Virus record (IMG/VR): IMGVR_UViG_3300044626_000781
Span: 1-31,014 of that record
Direction: 5' to 3' (one strand)
Source: a virus
Length of the DNA stretch: 31,014 bases
Shown here: in pieces, positions 29,179 to 31,014 of the stretch
Layout of the letters: every line of letters begins with the position of its first letter
Numbering within the stretch: position 1 is the stretch's first letter
The notes under the pieces: generated by a model
The model's database searches: none
What the model was told of the DNA's origin: nothing
What the model saw: only the letters and a program-made list of their open reading frames with translations
Translations under genes and position numbers: made by a program

Positions 29179-29388
29179 CTACTCCGCTACGGACGGGGTG
29201 AGGGGAAGCACGGGCAGGGGGTCGACCACCGCTTCCGGGCAGGCGGTGCAGGACGGGCAGACCACGGGGGGCGGGCAGACCACGGGGGGCGCTGCCTGCG
29301 CTCCCGCGTAGGTGCCACCCGCCAGGGCACCGCCCAGCAACGTGACGATGAACTGGACCACCTGGATGGGGCTGGGCTTACGCATCAT
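29179..29388 (-). CDS. Small membrane-anchored or secreted cysteine-rich protein
   Basis: 69 residues. After MMRKPSP comes a hydrophobic helix (about 8-30, IQVVQFIVTLLGGALAGGTY) with a possible signal cleavage after AGAQA, then a short Pro/Cys tail with four cysteines (C-x5-C-x2-C-x2-C) and a Pro/Val end. Unusual within a head-tail operon. It might be a spanin-like or holin-associated protein, or an exported factor. An 18-base repeat in the DNA (GGGCAGACCACGGGGGGC-type, near 29257-29292) encodes PVVCP twice. The first ATG (29386-29388) overlaps the previous stop. Confidence 0.55.
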   Translation of the reverse strand: MMRKPSPIQVVQFIVTLLGGALAGGTYAGAQAAPPVVCPPPVVCPSCTACPEAVVDPLPVLPLTPSVAE

Positions 29389-30044
29389 GCGAGCGTGACC
29401 CCTTCGGATGACACCACCTGCCAGCGCAGGGCACCCGCGATGGTGATGGCTTCCAGCTTGATGAACGCACCCACCGCAGTGAAGGTCATCACAGTGTTTC
29501 CCGGCTGGTTCACCCGGGCAGCCGCAGTGACCACGCGGGCCCCGCTGGTGTCCGTGTCCACGAAGATGGTCAGTTCTTGCCCCATGAAGGTGGGGTTTGC
29601 CAGGGTGTTGGTTTCCGCGCCATTCTGTGTGATGGCCACGCTGCCCGACTGCGTGACGGGGATAGCCACCCCCGTGCCCGGGTCCGTGATGCGCTGGGCC
29701 ACCTTCACGTCCGCCACCACTTTCCACGCGCTGCTGGTGCTGACCACGGTGGCGGTGCCCCCGATTCCCACTTTCGTGAGAGTGGTGGCCCCGTCCTTCA
29801 CGGTCAGCAGGGCATCGGTGGTGCCGTTGTTGTAGATCGTGAAGAAACAGCCCCGGTGTTCCGGATCCGCTGCGGGCAGCGTGACGTTCCGGCTGGTGCC
29901 GTTGGGGTTCAGCGACTGGTGCTGTTCATCCCCGAAGGTCAGGGTGAGGTTCCCCGCCAGCGTGGTGACAGCCACGCCGTCCCCGCTGACCCCGAAGGCG
30001 AGGGGGCGATACAGCTTGAAAGGAATGGTGCCAGTGAGTGCCAT
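29385..30044 (-). CDS. Beta-rich virion protein with two similar halves
   Basis: 219 residues. Both halves show a strand set ending in a Trp motif: TVVSTSSAWKVVADV (about 100-114) and TIAGALRWQVVSSEG (about 202-216), each preceded by a T(I/L)...(D/N)xG-type beta segment. This suggests an internal duplication of a decoration or fibre-knob-type domain. It is coupled to the next gene by ATGA and starts with a CTCCGGAG element eight bases upstream. The role (head fibre or decoration) is inferred from position near the capsid gene. Confidence 0.6.
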   Translation of the reverse strand: MALTGTIPFKLYRPLAFGVSGDGVAVTTLAGNLTLTFGDEQHQSLNPNGTSRNVTLPAADPEHRGCFFTIYNNGTTDALLTVKDGATTLTKVGIGGTATVVSTSSAWKVVADVKVAQRITDPGTGVAIPVTQSGSVAITQNGAETNTLANPTFMGQELTIFVDTDTSGARVVTAAARVNQPGNTVMTFTAVGAFIKLEAITIAGALRWQVVSSEGVTLA

Positions 30045-30086
30045 GGGGAAGACTCCGGAGGGATGTACGACGGTGGAAGGGGGTGG

Positions 30087-30233
30087 CTATTTCTTCGGGG
30101 GGTTCGTGCGCTCGAAACGCAGCGCAGCTTCCCGCGCTTTCTGCTGGGCCTGGTCAGGCTTCATCCCGCTGTCCTGCAGCTGGCGGGACATCCGCCCGAT
30201 GGCATCCCGTGCGCCTTCACGTTCAGCGCTCAT
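30087..30233 (-). CDS. Small basic helical protein
   Basis: 48 residues, ATG at 30231-30233 overlapping the previous stop (ATGA), stop TAG at 30087-30089. It reads MSAEREGARDAIGRM, then QDSGMKPDQAQQKAREAAL and a basic end. Strongly helical and charged, no membrane part. It could be a small virion or assembly factor. Coupling and clean codon use favour a real gene. Confidence 0.6.
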   Translation of the reverse strand: MSAEREGARDAIGRMSRQLQDSGMKPDQAQQKAREAALRFERTNPPKK

Positions 30234-30949
30234 TCGGACCCCCCAACGGGCTGGCCCAGCTTGCGCCTGCGGGTGGTGGGTGCGACGGGGGCGGGGGCGG
30301 GGGCAGCAGCTTCCGCTTCCCCGAAGGAATCCTGGATGCTGTCCAGCCCGGCCAGCATGGCATCCAGCAGGGCTTCCGCCGCCTGGATGCGGCTGGCCCG
30401 CTGCCCGTTCGTGGGCAGGGCCCGCAGGTGGTCCAGCGTGCCCGCCAGCTGGTCAATCTTCGTTTCCGCCACCACACGGCTGATGGGTTCCACGATGCCG
30501 GCGGACACCAGCAGCCGGCGGAAGTCCGTCTGGGCAGCGCGGTCCACGTCCCAGCGCACGTTCCGGTTCCCCACCATGGTGGGACGTTCCCAGGCGGCGC
30601 AGTAGTAGTTGCCCACCGCCCCGCTGTTGGGGTCATACGCGGGCACGCTGCAGCGGTAGTTCCGGAACTTGCCCAGCTTCGGATGGGTGGGCGGGATGAG
30701 CGTGCCCCCCTTCCCCAGCACGTGCTGGCGGGCAGCGTTGGGGCTGCCATCGGTCTGTCCGTTCAGTCCGTTGCGGAAGTTCAGCTGGGAAAGCTGGGGA
30801 AGCCATTCCCCATCCACGAAGTCCCACGCGGTGGGGAAGTGGACGTATTCCCATACCAGGTTCAGCACGGTGGCGGGCACCCGGGTGATGGTGCCAGCTG
30901 CGCTGGACAGGTCAGGCTGTGGGACGATTTCCTGGACGTTGGAAGACAT
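30230..30949 (-). CDS. Unknown virion-region protein after the capsid gene
   Basis: 239 residues, not recognised. The first gene after the capsid once the circle is closed; its start codon region is duplicated at 1-62. A mixed N-terminal domain rich in Trp, Tyr and Asn (residues 28-130: LVWEYVHFPTAWDF, KFRNYRCSVPAYDP) leads to a helical stretch (QTDFRRLLVSAGIVEPISR, TLDHLRALPT, RIQAAEALLDAML) and an Ala/Pro tail ending in RRRKLGQP. No clear ribosome-binding site. It may be a minor head protein; position is the only evidence. Confidence 0.65.
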   Translation of the reverse strand: MSSNVQEIVPQPDLSSAAGTITRVPATVLNLVWEYVHFPTAWDFVDGEWLPQLSQLNFRNGLNGQTDGSPNAARQHVLGKGGTLIPPTHPKLGKFRNYRCSVPAYDPNSGAVGNYYCAAWERPTMVGNRNVRWDVDRAAQTDFRRLLVSAGIVEPISRVVAETKIDQLAGTLDHLRALPTNGQRASRIQAAEALLDAMLAGLDSIQDSFGEAEAAAPAPAPVAPTTRRRKLGQPVGGSE

Positions 30950-31014
30950 TGATGGAGCCCGTGGGTTGGGGGGTGGCTGGGTGAGGGTGGAAGGCCCGTC
31001 CCCGGGTGGGGGCG
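30888..31014. repeat. Terminal direct repeat, right copy
   Basis: Exact copy of 1-127. Joining the two copies continues the minus-strand operon from the capsid gene (144) into the gene that starts at 30949, with hairpin 102-135 between them. Confidence 0.97.

Noticed and set aside
1-31014. tRNA genes, integrase and attachment sites, reverse transcriptase or diversity-generating repeats, riboswitches
   Set aside because: I looked for these and saw none that could be supported. tRNA and riboswitch absence should be confirmed with a covariance-model search.

Overview
The window is one complete, GC-rich (about two thirds G+C by eye) tailed-phage genome. The last 127 bases (30888-31014) repeat the first 127 exactly, so the contig closes into a circle, or is circularly permuted, with about 30,887 unique bases. 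The late genes read through the contig ends without a break. A tape measure protein, tail tube, hub-like proteins and no sheath point to a siphovirus. No integrase, excisionase, CI-like repressor, tRNA, RNA polymerase or methyltransferase was recognised, which suggests a strictly lytic phage. The host is a GC-rich bacterium that cannot be named from the sequence; the likely promoters are sigma-70-like (TTGACC/G boxes).

Layout: two arms diverge from an AT-rich control region (about 5330-6120) and converge near 16600-16700. The plus arm (5456-16595) is the early, replication arm. It holds a small unknown protein, a Prim-Pol/VapE-type primase-helicase, a 19-unit pentapeptide-repeat protein, a ribbon-helix-helix protein, an unknown protein, a RecB/Cas4-like Fe-S nuclease with a long C-terminal extension, an SNF2-like SF2 helicase, two very small proteins, a phage ssDNA-binding-type protein, a family A DNA polymerase, a RuvC-like resolvase and small unknowns. 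Two promoter-leader cassettes (8222-8330 and 12800-12913) are near copies and divide the arm into transcription units.

The minus arm is the late, virion arm. Reading downward from 5326 it holds small terminase, large terminase, portal, scaffold and major capsid. It then crosses the contig junction into five virion-region proteins of uncertain role, head-tail connector, tail terminator candidate, tail tube, a second tube-like protein, tail-assembly chaperones with an apparent -1 frameshift, two gp10-like proteins, tape measure, an 1149-residue tail protein with Asp-boxes, a hub-like protein, a holin-like membrane protein and a DUF5675 protein. The last two are the best candidates for lysis.

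Points that stand out: (i) 9-bp GAACGA/TCGTTC repeats arranged as inverted arms around an AT-rich core between the two operons; (ii) duplicated early promoter cassettes; (iii) recurring ribosome-binding-site cassettes shared by early and late genes; (iv) the chaperone frameshift; (v) a pentapeptide-repeat possible DNA mimic next to a ribbon-helix-helix protein; (vi) a helicase with an altered Walker A motif; (vii) very low GATC content. All functional calls rest on reading motifs; no database search was run.
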